A DNA stretch of 46,852 bases from a virus, in IMG/VR virus record IMGVR_UViG_3300042569_002138, positions 1 through 46,852 of that record. One strand, written 5' to 3'. A program made the translations under genes and the position numbers. Within the stretch, counting starts at the first letter, position 1, and every line of letters begins with the position of its first letter. The notes under the pieces were generated by a model, which saw only the letters and a program-made list of their open reading frames with translations, was not told where the DNA came from and did no database searches. Positions 1 to 5,681 of the stretch are shown here, piece by piece.

Positions 1-63
1 AATAAAGCCCCCAAAATGTCAGACCCCCCTGCTAGAATTGCAGGTATAAAGAAAGTTATCTAA
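1..63 (+). CDS. 3' end of an upstream gene (partial)
   Basis: Frame 1 is open from the first base of the window to a TAA at 61-63, giving 20 residues that end in ARIAGIKKVI. An internal ATG at 16 could start a 15-residue peptide, but no Shine-Dalgarno sequence precedes it, so a truncated upstream gene is more likely. No function can be assigned. Confidence 0.4.
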   Translation, partial: NKAPKMSDPPARIAGIKKVI

Positions 64-80
64 CGAAAGGATAAACTAAA

Positions 81-236
81 ATGATAAAGAATAACCCTAA
101 CAATAACCTTATTGCGGATATCAGAAAAGCCCAACAGGCTCGCTACGATAGAGAGGATAAGTCCTTGCTTGACGCATTAAGTCAGGCTAACGCTTACCTT
201 TCTGCTCAATACAATTTAGATGAGGAGGTTAAGTAG
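81..236 (+). CDS. Small hydrophilic protein, unknown
   Basis: A 51-residue protein starting at ATG after an AAAGGA ribosome site at 66-71. It is charged, helix-prone and rich in Asn, Gln, Ala and Asp, with no cysteine and no membrane segment. Its 3' end contains GAGGAGGT, which doubles as the ribosome site of the next gene, so the two are probably translated as one unit. I do not recognise a family. Confidence 0.6.
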   Translation: MIKNNPNNNLIADIRKAQQARYDREDKSLLDALSQANAYLSAQYNLDEEVK

Positions 237-238
237 TT

Positions 239-376
239 ATGGAACTATACCTAGATTTAAATTCATTCGGTCTATATGCTGACAGCATAGGATTGCAAAT
301 CAATATACCTACATGGTTATTGGTTGGCACTATCGCATTTATCTATTCAGTTAAATTAATTAGGAGAGATAGATAA
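239..376 (+). CDS. Small single-span membrane protein
   Basis: A 45-residue protein. Residues about 21-40 (INIPTWLLVGTIAFIYSVKL) form one hydrophobic segment followed by the basic tail IRRDR, which suggests N-out/C-in topology by the positive-inside rule. The start lies two bases after the previous stop and uses the GAGGAGGT inside the upstream gene. Small one-span proteins of this kind occur in phage lysis and membrane modules, but nothing here proves a role. Confidence 0.55.
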   Translation: MELYLDLNSFGLYADSIGLQINIPTWLLVGTIAFIYSVKLIRRDR

Positions 377-472
377 GTGGCTGAGTATTCTGCTGAACAA
401 CTAAGACGCAAGGCGCACCTAGACAATGGTGGCAGCCTTGCAGACTATGACAGGGCGCACTACCCAGAGTAG
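377..472 (+). CDS. 31-residue peptide, unknown (GTG start)
   Basis: GTG follows directly on the TAA of the preceding gene and is preceded by AGGAGA at 362-367. The peptide is charged and ends in DRAHYPE. Its last codons and TAG stop lie inside the stem of an intrinsic terminator, so it closes the first small operon. No family recognised. Confidence 0.45.
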   Translation: MAEYSAEQLRRKAHLDNGGSLADYDRAHYPE

Positions 473-492
473 TGTGCTCACTAATTTTTTAT
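455..492 (+). terminator. Intrinsic terminator closing the first small-gene operon
   Basis: A 9-bp stem, GCGCACTAC (455-463) with GTAGTGTGC (469-477, one G-U pair), has a five-base loop and is followed by a T-rich run from about 485. The stem overlaps the stop codon at 470-472. Confidence 0.8.
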
Positions 493-578
493 ATTTTATT
501 TTTTTTAAACATGTATCATACATCTGAGAAAAATATTCAGATTTTATGAAAATAAAAATTTTTTCAGATTTGGCAGGG

Positions 579-584
579 TATAAT
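579..584 (+). promoter_or_regulatory. -10 element for the leaderless gene at 591
   Basis: TATAAT at 579-584 lies exactly six bases before ATG 591, so predicted +1 is the A of the start codon. The preceding bases are GGG, so this is not an extended -10. No -35 is evident. Confidence 0.6.
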
Positions 585-590
585 AGAAAT

Positions 591-749
591 ATGTGCCAAC
601 ACGTATATAAATACACAGGTCCTGGTTTGTGCGGGTATTGTGGTTTGGATACCAATGACCCTAATTGGGATAACATAAACAAGGGCTACTTTCAGTATAG
701 ACAAAAGGTAGGCTTCTTCTATAACACCAACCTCTGGTGGACAATATAG
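591..749 (+). CDS. Small Cys-containing protein, unknown
   Basis: A 52-residue protein. I place the start at ATG 591 because a perfect TATAAT ends six bases before it; an in-frame ATG at 546 lies upstream of that -10 and would not be on the transcript. Visible features are GPGLCGYCG (a CxxC pair at residues 13 and 16) and an aromatic end, LWWTI. The CxxC could be half of a zinc knuckle. No family recognised. Confidence 0.6.
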   Translation: MCQHVYKYTGPGLCGYCGLDTNDPNWDNINKGYFQYRQKVGFFYNTNLWWTI

Positions 750-751
750 TA

Positions 752-757
752 TATAAT
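752..757 (+). promoter_or_regulatory. -10 element for the leaderless gene at 764
   Basis: TATAAT at 752-757 is six bases before ATG 764. It lies just past the stop of the previous gene, so the two small genes have separate promoters. Confidence 0.55.
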
Positions 758-763
758 GATCAC

Positions 764-970
764 ATGGCTATCTTAGATAATATCGACAACCCTTCCTATC
801 CAGAACCTTGGCATAGACAAACCCCTAAAGGCTATGACCCACATTCTAATAACGAAAAAGTTATAAACAATGGTTTGGCATTAAAGGTTTTTGAAGAAGA
901 GGTTTGTGACCATTGTTCATGCAAACCAGTAAACGATCTACTAGAAACACAAACCTCATTTGAAGAGTAA
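764..970 (+). CDS. Small acidic protein with Cys motif, unknown
   Basis: A 68-residue protein. The start at ATG 764 is set by TATAAT ending six bases upstream; the longer in-frame start at 737 would precede the promoter. The sequence has PEPWHRQTPKGYDPH near the N-terminus and CDHCSC towards the C-terminus, a possible metal-binding cluster, with an acidic end. No family recognised. Confidence 0.55.
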   Translation: MAILDNIDNPSYPEPWHRQTPKGYDPHSNNEKVINNGLALKVFEEEVCDHCSCKPVNDLLETQTSFEE

Positions 971-1085
971 CTGTTATACAGGGGCTAGTGAGTGTTGGGG
1001 AGATTACAGTCACTTAAGCAGGAGTTTGTTAATTATTGCAATTGTGGCGGGTATAGTAATAATTACCAAATATTTTAAAAAATAG
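960..1085 (+). CDS. Possible 41-residue single-span membrane peptide
   Basis: A frame from TTG 960 overlaps the end of the previous gene and ends at TAG 1083-1085. It closes with LLIIAIVAGIVIITKYFKK, a convincing membrane span with a basic tail. There is no good ribosome site at 960; AGCAGGAG at 1017-1024 is too close to TTG 1026. The amino-acid pattern is the main reason to list it. Confidence 0.25.
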   Translation: MKSNCYTGASECWGDYSHLSRSLLIIAIVAGIVIITKYFKK

Positions 1086-1113
1086 CCATTATTTAGATAT
1101 AAGACTTCTATAC

Positions 1114-1833
1114 TTATTTAAAAATTTTTTTACTCCAAAACAATTTTTTATATGCATTTGAAAAAAATAAAAGTATTGTTTGATTTGACCTTACTGTTCT
1201 TTCTTGTTCTTTTTTGCCACCAATATTTTTTTTCCAAGAATCCCTTTTAAAAGGTATTACTTGGGCAATAGGTGTTCCTGCTGGGATTATTCCTGACCAA
1301 TTTGGATCTTTTAAAGAAAATGGAAAGTTAACTTCTGAAAAATGCATATCAGTATCTACAATTCCAGGCAGTATTTCAAAAGGTGAGTCTCTGTGCATTG
1401 GGGCTACAAATAAAGTAGAATAGCCCTTTGGTGTTTGTATAGACCATGGATTTATAAATTTAGGGGGGCTTGAGAAATCTTTAAATGATGGGTGTTTATC
1501 CGCTTGTTCTGGATTATGAAACACTACTGGATCAACTTTTCCAAAAGGGCTATTAAACTTATATGCCCACTTATAATCTGAAAATTTTTCCTTTTTTATA
1601 ATCTCTATATCCATACAGGTAACAATAATATATCCAGCAGTAATTGCATCAAAAACTGGAATGCATTTTTTTATTGTAGCATTGACTTTTCCACTATCGT
1701 TAATATTTCTTTTATTATTTGTATATGATGGTTGATTTTTATACCAATCTGGAATATATTCAGATGCAGGTTTTGGATAAAACATTTCCATTACATTATC
1801 ATATAGTGAAGTAAATTTAATATCTTTAGACAT
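1114..1833 (-). CDS. Unknown protein, first of three paralogues linked to 2OG oxygenases
   Basis: A 239-residue leftward protein. I choose ATG 1833 (MSKDIKF) because TACAAT on the same strand ends six bases before it; a longer in-frame start overlaps the next gene's coding end and precedes the promoter. The N-terminus has EYIPDWYKNQP, the middle FDAITAGYIIVTCMDIEI, and the C-terminal third GIIPAGTPIAQVIPFKRDSW. The same order recurs in the proteins at 18401 (PAGTPYLQILPFKRE) and 19861 (AGTPLATIIPI). I recall such proteins as a DUF (perhaps DUF6065) found beside 2OG-Fe(II) oxygenases in aquatic phages, but cannot confirm it. No catalytic motif is evident; the fold looks beta-rich. Function unknown. 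Confidence 0.75.
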   Translation of the reverse strand: MSKDIKFTSLYDNVMEMFYPKPASEYIPDWYKNQPSYTNNKRNINDSGKVNATIKKCIPVFDAITAGYIIVTCMDIEIIKKEKFSDYKWAYKFNSPFGKVDPVVFHNPEQADKHPSFKDFSSPPKFINPWSIQTPKGYSTLFVAPMHRDSPFEILPGIVDTDMHFSEVNFPFSLKDPNWSGIIPAGTPIAQVIPFKRDSWKKNIGGKKEQERTVRSNQTILLFFSNAYKKLFWSKKIFK

Positions 1834-1839
1834 ACAATT

Positions 1840-1845
1840 ATTGTA
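1840..1845 (-). promoter_or_regulatory. -10 element (leftward) for the leaderless gene at 1833
   Basis: On the minus strand TACAAT lies six bases before ATG 1833. It sits just beyond the stop of the gene at 1848-2045, so it gives separate expression of the downstream gene. Confidence 0.5.
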
Positions 1846-1847
1846 CA

Positions 1848-2045
1848 CTACCACTTCCCAATAGGACATTTAGCCTTTTCAAGGGTAGTCTTCAACTTCA
1901 TAAAACATCCGCACTTAACACACTGGTTTGTACGTTTTCTATAGAATTCACACCCACTACAAATTTCGAGACGGTATTGGGCAAGTTCCTCTGGTGTTCT
2001 GGCAGAACCATTGAATAAATCCCAAACCCTAGCGTCATCACCCAT
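1848..2045 (-). CDS. Zinc-ribbon protein, CGCFM/CPIGKW family
   Basis: A 65-residue leftward protein with Cys29, 32, 42, 45, 47 and 60 in a CSGC...CVKCGCFM...CPIGKW arrangement, a compact metal-binding domain that I recall as DUF6171, common in phages of aquatic bacteria. Start ATG 2045 (MGDDARVW) is fixed by TATAAT ending six bases upstream; an in-frame ATG at 2099 lies before the promoter. It is paralogous to the protein at 7833-8066, including the KTxLEKAxCPIGxW end. Both lie next to genes for the oxygenase-associated families. Function unknown; zinc binding is inferred from the cysteines. Confidence 0.8.
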   Translation of the reverse strand: MGDDARVWDLFNGSARTPEELAQYRLEICSGCEFYRKRTNQCVKCGCFMKLKTTLEKAKCPIGKW

Positions 2046-2051
2046 ACATTG

Positions 2052-2057
2052 ATTATA
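2052..2057 (-). promoter_or_regulatory. -10 element (leftward) of a divergent promoter pair
   Basis: Minus-strand TATAAT, six bases before ATG 2045. The rightward -10 at 2068-2073 is only ten bases away, so the two RNA polymerase footprints must overlap. Confidence 0.6.
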
Positions 2058-2064
2058 CATGATG

Positions 2065-2073
2065 TGGTAAAAT
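2065..2073 (+). promoter_or_regulatory. Extended -10 for the leaderless gene at 2080
   Basis: TGGTAAAAT, with the hexamer TAAAAT ending six bases before ATG 2080. It forms a back-to-back pair with the leftward promoter at 2052-2057. Confidence 0.55.
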
Positions 2074-2079
2074 AAAGAT

Positions 2080-2199
2080 ATGACCAATAAATTTGACAAG
2101 TGCTATTTTTGTGAAGAAGAGAGTCTTTACCTACAGCCATATGACTATAAGATAGTTGATGTATGCAAAAAACATTTTAGTATGGCGCTATCCTCATGA
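2080..2199 (+). CDS. 39-residue Cys/His protein, possible zinc finger
   Basis: The start is six bases after TAAAAT, hence leaderless. The sequence contains KCYFCEEE and, after a gap, VCKKHF: a CxxC...CxxxH pattern that could bind one zinc ion. The stop overlaps the next start (ATGA at 2196-2199), so it leads a translationally coupled run of five genes to 3164. Confidence 0.6.
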   Translation: MTNKFDKCYFCEEESLYLQPYDYKIVDVCKKHFSMALSS

Positions 2200-2360
2200 C
2201 CCAATACAAGGTTTTTGACGAAGCAGTAATTTTGACGGTAAAGACAAAGAGACCTGAAAAGTGGCTATTAATAGATAGAGAAACTGGGCAGGTATATCAA
2301 GGAAATCCCAAAGGACACTGGGATATATTAAAACCATACGTAAAGGATGATAAGAAATGA
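2196..2360 (+). CDS. 54-residue protein, unknown
   Basis: Overlaps its neighbours by ATGA at both ends (2196-2199 and 2357-2360), good evidence of translation as a coupled unit. The protein is charged, with LLIDRETGQVYQGNPKGHWD in the middle, probably a small beta hairpin. No family recognised. Confidence 0.6.
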   Translation: MTQYKVFDEAVILTVKTKRPEKWLLIDRETGQVYQGNPKGHWDILKPYVKDDKK

Positions 2361-2455
2361 TAAAGGAACTAATGTTTTCTGTTTTGGCCATATTGGGACT
2401 TTTGCTAGTTGCAAAGTTACAATCTAAAAATTCTAAAAAATGGCATAGAAAATGA
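2357..2455 (+). CDS. 32-residue single-span membrane peptide
   Basis: ATGA overlaps at both ends (2357-2360 and 2452-2455). Residues about 5-20 (LMFSVLAILGLLLVAK) form a membrane span; the tail KNSKKWHRK is strongly basic. Size and topology resemble small phage membrane peptides, but no specific role is supported. Confidence 0.55.
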   Translation: MIKELMFSVLAILGLLLVAKLQSKNSKKWHRK

Positions 2456-3054
2456 AAGAGTTAGATTTTCTTTTAAAACCAGAATATATAGATAATTACA
2501 TAAATCAAAAACCTTTTAAACTTGAAGAAAAAATCCCATTTGATGTTACTTGGGATGAACTTCTCACATTAATTGATGAAGACTTTAACTATGCTATAGA
2601 AAATAATCTTGAATATAATGAGGGATGGAAGCGTGCTGATAATCCTTGGCACAAATATGCTAAATCAGGATATGGTTTTAAATTATTTAACACAGAAAGA
2701 ATCAAGGCGGTAGAAACAATTAAAAATACTCTTTTAACCATATTTGATCCATGTACGTTTGAAGGAGAAATACAGTCTATTCCATCTTTTATTACTTTTG
2801 CTACAAATAAATTACTTGGTAACACCATTCATTATGACCCTACAAACATATTTTGTTGGCAGGTACGTGGAAAAGCCGAATGGAGCATGTACAACAATGA
2901 AACAGAAGAAATAGAATACACCTTTCTTTTAGAAGAAGGAGATATGGTTTTTTGCCCATTTAAGAAAAAACATAGCGTTTTGCCTAAATCTCCTCGTGCA
3001 GGAATTTCATTTGGACTTGGTCATTTAAAAAGTGATAAAATAGGTATACTATGA
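2452..3054 (+). CDS. JmjC/cupin-like Fe(II)/2-oxoglutarate oxygenase
   Basis: A 200-residue protein with the iron-binding triad of the cupin/JmjC class: H127 and D129 in NTIHYDPTNIFCW, and H174 in CPFKKKHSVLP, set in a typical beta sequence with WQVRGKAEWSMY and EEGDMVFCPF between them. After the distal His, PRAGISFGLG is the usual closing strand. JmjC-like hydroxylases act on protein side chains (Arg, His, Asn, Lys) or small molecules, so hydroxylation of a virion or host protein is plausible but unproven. The start overlaps the previous stop (ATGA) and the stop overlaps the next start, so it is the main gene of the 2080-3164 operon. It lacks the YLNDDYEGGE core of the six P4H-like enzymes at 17688-23768 and is a separate lineage. 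Confidence 0.75.
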   Translation: MKELDFLLKPEYIDNYINQKPFKLEEKIPFDVTWDELLTLIDEDFNYAIENNLEYNEGWKRADNPWHKYAKSGYGFKLFNTERIKAVETIKNTLLTIFDPCTFEGEIQSIPSFITFATNKLLGNTIHYDPTNIFCWQVRGKAEWSMYNNETEEIEYTFLLEEGDMVFCPFKKKHSVLPKSPRAGISFGLGHLKSDKIGIL

Positions 3055-3164
3055 GCGATGACCAAGTTACAAGCAATGACCCGCCAAAGCAGTGCTGCGA
3101 CAAATGTATTTGTGAAGTTTTACATTCATCTGTCCCACCAATTGCTCTTGACGAACTAGAATAA
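3051..3164 (+). CDS. 37-residue Cys-rich peptide
   Basis: Starts in an ATGA overlap with the oxygenase gene. It contains KQCCDKCICEVLH (four Cys and one His within 13 residues), so it may bind a metal ion, followed by an acidic tail. It ends the operon one base before the end of the leftward gene at 3166. No family recognised. Confidence 0.5.
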   Translation: MSDDQVTSNDPPKQCCDKCICEVLHSSVPPIALDELE

Positions 3165-3165
3165 G

Positions 3166-3360
3166 TTAATCTTTTAGTATTTTACCTTCAACTAGTCTAT
3201 TATAAAGGTTTTCAGCCATATATGCTAATGATGGTTGACTTTGTTCGATTGATTTTTCAATTTCATCATTTGCCATACCGCCTCTTTGACAAATATCACG
3301 ATTATCCTGATTGATGCTATTGATCATTAAATTAATAAATGTAGCCTTGTCTGTTGACAT
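3166..3360 (-). CDS. 64-residue helical protein, unknown
   Basis: A leftward gene starting at ATG 3360 with an AGGGGGT ribosome site (about 3369-3375) and a minus-strand TGATATAAT at 3390-3398. The protein is helix-prone and charged (MSTDKATFINLMINSINQ...). It converges on the 2080-3164 operon with a one-base gap and no obvious terminator, so convergent transcription would collide. No family recognised. Confidence 0.65.
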   Translation of the reverse strand: MSTDKATFINLMINSINQDNRDICQRGGMANDEIEKSIEQSQPSLAYMAENLYNRLVEGKILKD

Positions 3361-3389
3361 TTTTTTTACCCCCTAGGTATTTGAATATA

Positions 3390-3398
3390 ATTATATCA
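3390..3398 (-). promoter_or_regulatory. Extended -10 (leftward) for the gene at 3360
   Basis: Minus strand TGATATAAT. Unlike the leaderless promoters it lies 29 bases from the start codon, leaving room for the AGGGGGT ribosome site. Confidence 0.55.
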
Positions 3399-3464
3399 GA
3401 AAAACTTTTAAATTGCAAACCATTGTAGCCACATATAGAGTTAATACACATATTGCAACATACT

Positions 3465-3481
3465 TGTATGCGTAGCATACA
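3465..3481. other. Perfect 7-bp hairpin in the 3361-3568 gap
   Basis: TGTATGC, loop GTA, GCATACA. It has no T-run on either side, so it is not a terminator; it could be an operator or a leader structure. The rest of this 208-base gap holds the leftward promoter, a second hairpin at 3513-3539 and the promoter of the gene at 3569. Confidence 0.4.
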
Positions 3482-3512
3482 TTAGAGTTGGTAGGAGGTT
3501 TGGCATCTCTAT

Positions 3513-3539
3513 TTTCGGCTTTGTTGTTTCCCGCCGAAA
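3513..3539. other. Hairpin upstream of the holin-like gene
   Basis: TTTCGGC (3513-3519) pairs with GCCGAAA (3533-3539) around a 13-base loop. It lies 14 bases before the extended -10 at 3553, where a -35 or activator site would be. No T-run follows on either strand, so a regulatory site is likelier than a terminator. Confidence 0.35.
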
Positions 3540-3552
3540 TATAAAAAATTAA

Positions 3553-3561
3553 TGTTATAAT
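3553..3561 (+). promoter_or_regulatory. Extended -10 for the gene at 3569
   Basis: TGTTATAAT with seven bases between hexamer and ATG 3569, consistent with a leaderless or one-base-leader transcript. Confidence 0.6.
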
Positions 3562-3568
3562 TATACTC

Positions 3569-3793
3569 ATGACTCCACAAGACTGGGCTGGATTAATTTT
3601 AACGCTACTATCAATAGTCGGAGTTGTTGCAATCGGAGTTAGATGGATTATTAAAAAATACGTAGAAGATATTATTTACGAAATTAAACCCAATAATGGC
3701 TCGTCGATGAAAGATCAAATTACCAGATTAGAAAGTAAAACTGAAAAAATTTTCGACCTTATGGTTGAGCATTTAAAAGATCATTCTAAGTAA
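3569..3793 (+). CDS. Single-span membrane protein, holin candidate
   Basis: A 74-residue protein with one clear membrane segment at residues about 9-28 (LILTLLSIVGVVAIGVRWII), then a basic stretch and a C-terminal amphipathic helix (MKDQITRLESKTEKIFDLMV) that looks like a short coiled coil. Length and architecture match one-span holins or holin-like proteins of actinophages. The lysozyme is 6 kb away rather than adjacent, so the holin call is only moderate. ATG 3569 lies seven bases after TGTTATAAT and no ribosome site is present. Confidence 0.7.
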   Translation: MTPQDWAGLILTLLSIVGVVAIGVRWIIKKYVEDIIYEIKPNNGSSMKDQITRLESKTEKIFDLMVEHLKDHSK

Positions 3794-4001
3794 CTATATA
3801 TTATATATAAAGATATCTTAAAAACTTATTTACAGTATATTCTTTTCTTTATATATTTTAAGTATACACTATAACTCCTGGATTTTTCGAACTTTACCGC
3901 TAAACTTTATAACAACTTTATAACAATTTTTTATATGTCTGGTTTATAACGATTTGTTACAATTGTACTATTTTGATAATATATAATGTTATAATTTGAT
4001 T
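3794..4001. other. AT-rich non-coding region with short direct repeats
   Basis: No convincing gene is seen between 3794 and 4075. CTTTATAACAA occurs twice in tandem (3905-3915 and 3916-3926), with a related TTTATAAC at 3943-3950. Several TATAAT-like hexamers lie at 3982-3995. The tandem 11-mers could be sites for a repressor or activator acting on the downstream fibre operon. Nothing else is apparent. Confidence 0.4.
3987..3995 (+). promoter_or_regulatory. Extended -10 placing +1 at the start of the 4002 hairpin
   Basis: TGTTATAAT; six bases after the hexamer is G4002, the first base of the 4002-4050 stem. A transcript from here would begin exactly with the hairpin. Confidence 0.5.
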
Positions 4002-4050
4002 GCTAGCACCTAGGTTGCCCCCACCCCCCCACTGCGCCTAGGTGTTTAGC
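4002..4050 (+). other. Strong hairpin with C-rich loop, predicted 5' end structure
   Basis: GCTAGCACCTAGG (4002-4014) pairs with CCTAGGTGTTTAGC (4037-4050) over 13 pairs with one bulged T and one G-T pair. The 22-base loop contains runs of C interrupted by A. No T-run follows, so it does not look like a terminator. A second promoter (4059-4067) starts directly after it. It may protect the 5' end, bind a regulator or be part of a small RNA. Confidence 0.5.
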
Positions 4051-4058
4051 ATATTTTA

Positions 4059-4067
4059 TGGTATAAT
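4059..4067 (+). promoter_or_regulatory. Extended -10 for the gene at 4076
   Basis: TGGTATAAT with eight bases to ATG 4076; no ribosome site is present, so this start is likely leaderless. Confidence 0.6.
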
Positions 4068-4075
4068 CAAATATT

Positions 4076-4477
4076 ATGTGCGTATCCACAATTGAAAAAC
4101 ACGGTGCTACACCAGCCAACATTCAATGGACAGTAGTCCGTGGAGATAGCGCAACCCTTAAAGTAGAGTTTTTTGAAGATGACGAGACCACTCCTTATGA
4201 CACCTCATCTTGGACCTTTAGCGCAACCTCTTATGACTCTAATGGCGATATCCTAGATGAACTAACAACTATAGCCGATGATGGCTATGTAGAGATTTTT
4301 GCTCCAGCATCTATTACTACAAACTGGGGTGCTAATAAATACCGCTCAGTTGTAGCGGAACTACAGTTTGACTTACAGGTCGTAATTGAAGGCGGTAGCG
4401 GAGAAGATGCAGATACAGTCTGGACACCAGTAATTGGAACTATCTGTGTTTTAGGAAATGTAACTCCAGGTTTATAA
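4076..4477 (+). CDS. Baseplate/fibre protein with RGD beta-sandwich (BppU-N-like)
   Basis: A 133-residue protein. After about 20 residues it has QWTVVRGDSATLKVEFFEDD, then alternating strands and a closing GTICVLGNVTPGL. The same plan (VVRGD or YYRGD start, strands, G[ST]I.V end) occurs in the proteins at 5328 and 10843. It resembles the N-terminal domain of phage baseplate upper proteins, a small beta sandwich that plugs receptor-binding parts into the tail. It leads the 4076-5303 unit; its TAA overlaps the next ATG (TAATG). Confidence 0.7.
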   Translation: MCVSTIEKHGATPANIQWTVVRGDSATLKVEFFEDDETTPYDTSSWTFSATSYDSNGDILDELTTIADDGYVEIFAPASITTNWGANKYRSVVAELQFDLQVVIEGGSGEDADTVWTPVIGTICVLGNVTPGL

Positions 4478-4563
4478 TGCCAATAGTAAAAGTATCAGCC
4501 AAAAAAGATAATCTTGCACCAGTTATAAAAATTGGGGCAAAAGTATTTAAAGTTAAGAAGTAG
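4477..4563 (+). CDS. 28-residue basic peptide
   Basis: Starts in a TAATG overlap with the previous gene and stops eight bases before the collagen-like gene. It is strongly basic (about eight Lys) and ends KIGAKVFKVKK. The tight junctions suggest it is translated; it might be a structural peptide or only a coupling peptide. No family recognised. Confidence 0.45.
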   Translation: MPIVKVSAKKDNLAPVIKIGAKVFKVKK

Positions 4564-4571
4564 AGGTTTCC

Positions 4572-5303
4572 ATGGCTAAAAGCATGGATTTTCCAGTTAA
4601 TATAAAAAAGAAAAAATATTCAGAAACAATACAAGAAACTCATAGTACTGGAGTTCAGTATGTTGCCGTTCCTGGAATACAGGGAGAAAAGGGTGAGACT
4701 GGTCAAAAAGGAGATAGGGGTGATGTAGGTCCAGAAGGTCCCAAAGGCCCCAAAGGTGATATAGGTCCCATTGGTCCCAAAGGTGAAAAAGGAGATCCTG
4801 GCAAAGGTGCTGAGGGCTACGATAGCCCATCTGGACAATATCCTGGTTGGGCATATTATGCTAGTAAAAAAATAGGAACTTTTAAAGTTGGTCCAGAAAG
4901 AGGAGAAGATGGCTGGGTTTCTTTTTTCTTAGACATAGATAATAGCCAAACCATTGAAACATATCTTCCAAACAAATCAGTTTCTTTATTAAATGAAGTA
5001 GCAAAAAATATTAACTTAAAAACACTTAAAGTAGGATCAAAAGTGGAAGTGAGATATGATTTTTGTTTAGAGACCTATTCAAATAACACAGAGGTCTGGA
5101 TAAGAACCCTTTTAAAAGATGAAGAATTATCTCCAATAGGATATGTAGGATTGTTAAAATATCAATATCAATACGACCTTTCTTATTCTCAAACCATTTT
5201 TATAAATAGTGACAAAATTAAAAACTATGGTGGTATACCTCAAATAAGAACAGATAATGAGGGGTCTTTTACTTTAAAAGGCATACATATAGCAGTATCA
5301 TAA
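4572..5303 (+). CDS. Collagen-like tail protein
   Basis: A 243-residue protein. A basic N-terminus is followed by an uninterrupted Gly-X-Y region of about 14 triplets at residues 35-76 (starting GIQGEKGETGQKGDRGD), then a globular domain of about 160 residues. Such triplets form trimeric triple helices in phage fibres. Lysine fills the Y position in six triplets (GEK twice, GQK, GPK three times) and proline is mostly in X, which matters for the hydroxylase question: in animal collagens Y-lysines are hydroxylated and glycosylated. The GQYPGWAYYASKK segment after the triplets resembles other phage collagen-like proteins. It is probably a trimeric fibre or appendage exposed on the tail. Confidence 0.75.
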   Translation: MAKSMDFPVNIKKKKYSETIQETHSTGVQYVAVPGIQGEKGETGQKGDRGDVGPEGPKGPKGDIGPIGPKGEKGDPGKGAEGYDSPSGQYPGWAYYASKKIGTFKVGPERGEDGWVSFFLDIDNSQTIETYLPNKSVSLLNEVAKNINLKTLKVGSKVEVRYDFCLETYSNNTEVWIRTLLKDEELSPIGYVGLLKYQYQYDLSYSQTIFINSDKIKNYGGIPQIRTDNEGSFTLKGIHIAVS

Positions 5304-5312
5304 TGGTATAAT
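5304..5312 (+). promoter_or_regulatory. Extended -10 with short SD-bearing leader for 5328
   Basis: TGGTATAAT directly after the previous stop; AGGAGG at 5318-5323 lies five bases before ATG 5328. The leader would be about nine bases and begin in the ribosome site. Confidence 0.6.
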
Positions 5313-5327
5313 GGATCAGGAGGAATA

Positions 5328-5681
5328 ATGGCATTTCCAGGAACTTATAATTTTAATTACTACCGTGGCGACACATCTCAATTTGTTATTCGCCCTAAGA
5401 CGGCAAATGGTGAGGCTTTTGATTTATTAAACTATACCGCTATTTTTACAATTGCAAATTTTCGCCTACCTGGCGCTACCCAATATTCAAACGCTCAAGG
5501 AATGACTGCGGTCGTAAATGCAACAACCGATATTGTTACTTGTACTATAACTCCTGCAGGAGGTAATTTACTTAGCGCTGGAACATATGTTTATGACGTT
5601 CAGATTACAAACGGAACACAAGTTTACACATTGTTAACTGGATCAATTACAGTAACAAACGATATTACAGGTGCAGCGTAA
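5328..5681 (+). CDS. RGD beta-sandwich baseplate/fibre protein, second paralogue
   Basis: A 117-residue protein opening with YNFNYYRGDTSQFVIRP and closing with YTLLTGSITVTNDITGAA, which matches the plan of the proteins at 4076 and 10843. It is probably a small Ig-like or BppU-N-like domain used as an adaptor in the tail tip. It has its own promoter and an AGGAGG ribosome site, and its stop overlaps the next start (TAATG at 5679-5683). Confidence 0.7.
   Translation: MAFPGTYNFNYYRGDTSQFVIRPKTANGEAFDLLNYTAIFTIANFRLPGATQYSNAQGMTAVVNATTDIVTCTITPAGGNLLSAGTYVYDVQITNGTQVYTLLTGSITVTNDITGAA

Noticed and set aside
3480-3545. Short TTG-started leader peptide after GTAGGAGG
   Set aside because: The spacing between ribosome site and TTG is too short, and the region reads better as a hairpin and promoter.
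3421-3568. tRNA or other structured RNA in the gap between 3361 and 3568
   Set aside because: The hairpins do not form a cloverleaf and there is no TTCRA-type T-loop.
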